From Physcomitrium patens (taxonomy: Eukaryota; Streptophyta; Bryopsida; Funariales; Funariaceae): a DNA stretch of 64,000 nucleotides. Positions within the stretch are counted from its first letter, which is position 1. Every line of letters starts with the position of its first letter. Both the position numbers and the translations under genes were made by a program. Under the pieces are notes generated by a model. That model saw only the letters and a list, made by a program, of their open reading frames with translations. It had not been told where the DNA came from and searched no databases. Location: assembly GCF_000002425.4 (NCBI RefSeq), contig NC_037263.1, positions 4,433,199 through 4,497,198 on the forward strand. Reading direction: 5' to 3'. Positions 60,420 through 64,000 of the stretch are shown here, in pieces.

Positions 60420-61640
60420 AGAATTTGCCTCAAGAAAGCACTGGGCTCCTAGTAGTTACTAATTGCTCAATCAAGTCTTGAGATAAGAAAGACCAATTTC
60501 ATATATAAAATTTATTTTTTTGAGCAATTATACCAAATACATAAGCCTCAAGTAACGAACAACACCCAAAATATGATAAAATTCTCTAAAACCTTGTATA
60601 ACCTTATGTCAAATTTTTTTCGAACTTCAACACCTCATATCTCTTAATCTGATTGTCCAAAAAAACTCAAATTTTACATGAGATACTAATGTATTTTTAT
60701 TAACTTTCACAATAAATTTCAACTGCAAATTCATTGCAGATCTTGAGATATCTTGAAAATCCTAACAGACACTTTAAATCCTTGACTTTATACATGTGCA
60801 TGCAACTTTCTTCATATCTCAAAAAATGTAAGCTCAAATGCCACGAAATTAATATGTATAGCTTTTAAACACAAAATATTATATTCTTCAAAAAAATTGA
60901 GTAAAAAATTCGTCCAAAAATTCAAGTTATTATAAATGGAACCGCTCACTTACTACCTTTGATTTGGAAGCATTGCCTTCAACTCCCTATAACTCCTTCT
61001 CATAAATTCTAAAAGTAATAATTCTTTTATAAAAGATGTAGGCCTTGAAATCATTATTCCAGCCGCACCTTCCGACCTTTAAAAATTTTTTTACAATTCC
61101 TCATATCCTCAAAAGAGTAACAATATGTCTTAAATTAATACCTTAACTTCAAATGGCTATATCTTCTTCATCCTAATTCCAAATCCTCTAATTTTTATAC
61201 ACAAATTGTAGCCCAAATCCTAAACTTTATAACCCTAATTTTTAATTCCCAAATGCCCTCTTTGAAGTTGCCAAAACCTTTATTAAGGTTGCAGGCAGCC
61301 TTCTCAAAGCCTATTGGATATTCGACTAATAGGGATGAAGTTCTCCATTTCTTGCCTTCATCCAACCATGCCTTGCTTTCATCCCTCCCAATTAGCCTCT
61401 TACTAGTTTAGATTTTCATTCTTAGGCTTCCATCTTCTCCCAAAGCTTCATACTAAACATTTAGGATTTTTTTTTAATGCCAAAATCAAAACAAGTAAAA
61501 AAAAAAACAAAGTAAAGTTTCTTATACCAACTCCTTTTAATTTAATCTACTAACCACTCTAACACACATCTAGATTTATTAAAATATAATATTTTTTAAT
61601 TAATTTTTACATATTATAAGAATTTATAATTTTAGAACAT
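60420..61640. other. Second apparent insertion or divergent stretch inside the decayed gypsy element
   Basis: Homology to the integrase region stops after about 60410 and resumes at about 61640 (GACAAAGAAAGGTGTTTGTTG). The intervening 1.2 kb is AT-rich and without recognisable protein. Its nature is unknown. Confidence 0.4.
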
Positions 61641-64000
61641 ATATAATAATCATAATTGACAAAGAAAGGTGTTTGTTGAATAGAAGAATGAATTATATTG
61701 TTGTAAGAATATTTTGTCCATGGAAAAGGAATTGTCCAATCATCTTGTTAGAAGTTAATGGTATACTTCAAATATTACTCTAAAACTTAAATCACATACT
61801 TTGTTTGTCTATTAATTTGAAGATAGAAAACCAAAGATAGTTTTACATCCATCTTTAAAATCTTAAAAAGACTTTTCTAAAATCTTAATACAAATTGAGT
61901 CCTTCTATCTAATATATTATCCTTTGACAATCTATGATAGCAATAAATGTTGTCAAAAAAAAACTTGGTTGTTTTTTTCATCTATAATAGATTTTTTACA
62001 TGATACAAAATATGTCATCTTGGTGAAATAATCTACTATTATAAATGTAGAGTCATAAGAACATGAAATCAAAAGATTTGTAATAATATACATAAAAAGA
62101 AAAGACCATGGTTATTCAAGAACATGAAAAGGCTAAAGAAGTTTGTAAGATTGATGAGAATGAATTTTTAATCTTAAAAAAATGTCACACGATTGTATAA
62201 AGTCTTTGATTTCCTTCTACATTTGACACCACTAAAAATATTAAGATATTAATTCAAAAATATTATATCCAAAATATCCAACTCTTAGAAAGTTGTAACA
62301 AGCTTGAATAGAAAGTAATTGTGCTTCACCATTTGGAATATATAAGAGACCCTCAAAACAAAATAGATTATTTTTTAACTTGAATTTCAAAGTATCATAA
62401 GATTTAGAAAAAATATTCTTAATATTATGAACAAAAGAATCAAAGGACATATTCAATTGAACTTATTTGAAAAAGTTTAAATCAATAATTAATGTTGATT
62501 TTATTTTTCACAAATAAAAATACTTTAACTTCAAGAAAATTATTCTTTATTGATTAAAAGTTGTATCTTCTACTTTTGATACAAAATAAGAATATTTAAA
62601 TAAGGCATCTGACAAACCTTATGAAAGATATACTTCAATAATTCAAAATGCAATCTTCTATTCATTTCTTTCTTTAATGTGTACTAAGTTTTATGTTCCT
62701 TGTAGATCTATTTTTGTATAGATCTTTGTTTGATTGAATTGAATAAGAAGTTTTGAATTTAAAAATAAAAGATACTTATTGTTGATGGTGATTTTATTGA
62801 GCCCTCAATAGTCTATTCACATCTTCAATGATTTATCTTTTTTCTTCACAAATAAGATAAAAGTTCTTATTGAGAATTTTCAATGGCATTTGAAGTTTTT
62901 AGTGAAGTTCTTATTAATTTATTTCTTAAGTGTTGTTAATCTATTTTGTAATAAGCTATAGATTGGTCTAAATGGCAATTGAGATCCTTCTTGAATAATC
63001 ATATAAGTAATATTTTAAGAAAATAACTATATACTTCTTTTCAAAAATATCTTCATAATCATTATACTGACTTGAAATATTGATTATAGACTTTCTACTA
63101 TTAGAAAATAAACATGATATATATAATAAAATATGATCTTTCTTTTATAATATGTATGAAAGTTTGTGTACTTATCAATAAAATTTTGGTTGTATTGGAC
63201 TTATGAATTTCTACTTAACTAACAAAATCTTTAATCAAACTATAGAAAAAATCAAAGTTAAGAGAAATCCAATCTATTGAAGGTTATACTTCTCTAGCCA
63301 CAATAATTCTAAAATGATTGGATTGGAAAAAAATCCAATTATATTAAATATAACTAAGCTATTATGATTATTAATTTTTATATCTAAAAGAACATTTTTA
63401 TAGATAACATCTTCAAAAGACAATAAACAACTATTTATTACTTCTACATGGACAAATTTGATATTCTTAATTAATAATATTTTTATTTTTTAACAAAGTC
63501 TTTGTCTATAAAACAAGTTAAGCCTCATGAATTTAAAAATACAAAGACTCTGTAATTTTTTGATCTTAAACAAACTTTTATTATAAAGTAAAGAAAAAAA
63601 TTTCATGAGAGAATAAGATCTTTATTGGACGTTGCATATGATTTCAACCACATAGTTTCTTTTGTAATTAAAAAAACTTATTTTTTGACACATCATCTTT
63701 TTTAGCAACCATGGTTTTTATTTTATAGTTGCAATGTTCTTAGATTCTCTACAATATAAGCAGAAACCTTCTCGACAACATGAAGATTTTTCTTACTCAA
63801 TAAGAAATATAAAATATATTGTATTGATTTGCATAGATTCTAATCTTAATGCATAAGTTTTGTGAATTTAGAAGCTATTGTCCTGACTTAATTTGTACCT
63901 CTCTAACCAAATCTTTGTTCTTAGCTTCTTTCAAAGAATCAATTATTACATGCAATGGCTTGAGCAATAAATTACTCCAATAAGTCTATCCTTGGTATCA

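Larger units (their letters stand above)
57077..64000 (-). mobile_element. Strongly decayed gypsy element (-), relative of the younger element, truncated by the window end
   Basis: Collinear by eye with the element at 13205-19566. An LTR-like segment lies at 57077-57586, and the 3' region and chromodomain part at 57587-58600. An integrase part follows around 60320-60410 and again from 61640. Reverse transcriptase and protease follow to 63600, and the gag zinc-knuckle region near 63730. Almost every difference moves G/C to A/T, leaving only tiny open stretches, such as the 71-codon integrase piece at 62241-62456. The rest of gag and the 5' LTR would lie beyond 64000. Confidence 0.82.

Overview
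The window is land-plant nuclear DNA. Its genes are intron-rich, and its conserved genes are plant types: a phragmoplast-orienting (POK/kinesin-12) kinesin, a CHY-zinc-finger/RING E3 ligase, receptor-like kinase modules and a plant U-box-type UND helical domain. The intergenic DNA is AT-rich and carries chromodomain Ty3/gypsy elements. Short introns, high AT and this mix suggest a bryophyte, perhaps a moss such as Physcomitrium. That taxonomic call is inference; I could not run a search.

Layout. (1) 1-960: nothing recognised; 963-1211 is an orphan CrRLK1L-type kinase fragment. (2) 1625-8604 (+): the most unusual locus. Eight exons join in phase and encode an HSP70 ATPase plus substrate-binding beta domain, then a repeat-rich linker in place of the HSP70 lid, then a PUB13/SPL11-like UND helical domain, then more of the same linker. 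After an in-frame TAG (7052-7054) the same frame continues into a serine/threonine receptor-like kinase domain that is cut off in the activation segment. (3) 9033-21426: a nest of LTR retroelements. It holds a solo LTR, an old plus-strand gypsy element whose LTRs carry a 10-bp array of heat-shock-element-like units, and a younger minus-strand chromovirus inserted inside it. All three have intact 5-bp target-site duplications. (4) 21427-33875: AT-rich intergenic DNA with (TA)n microsatellites, some unexplained GC-rich islands and a Ty1/copia remnant. (5) 33876-46756 (-): a complete 34-exon POK-like kinesin of 2,562 aa, with two upstream ORFs. (6) 50031-53301 (-): a complete 9-exon CHY/CTCHY/RING E3 ligase of 304 aa. 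(7) 57077-64000: a heavily decayed minus-strand relative of the younger gypsy element, with two apparent later insertions, running off the window.

How genes relate. The kinesin and the E3 ligase are ordinary conserved housekeeping genes with independent jobs: division-plane/phragmoplast guidance and ubiquitination. The HSP70-UND-kinase locus combines chaperone, ubiquitin-ligase-type helical scaffold and kinase modules that normally lie in separate proteins. It is the best candidate here for something undescribed. Its intactness is uncertain because of the in-frame TAG and the missing kinase C-lobe. All exon coordinates were read by eye from splice signals and reading-phase continuity.
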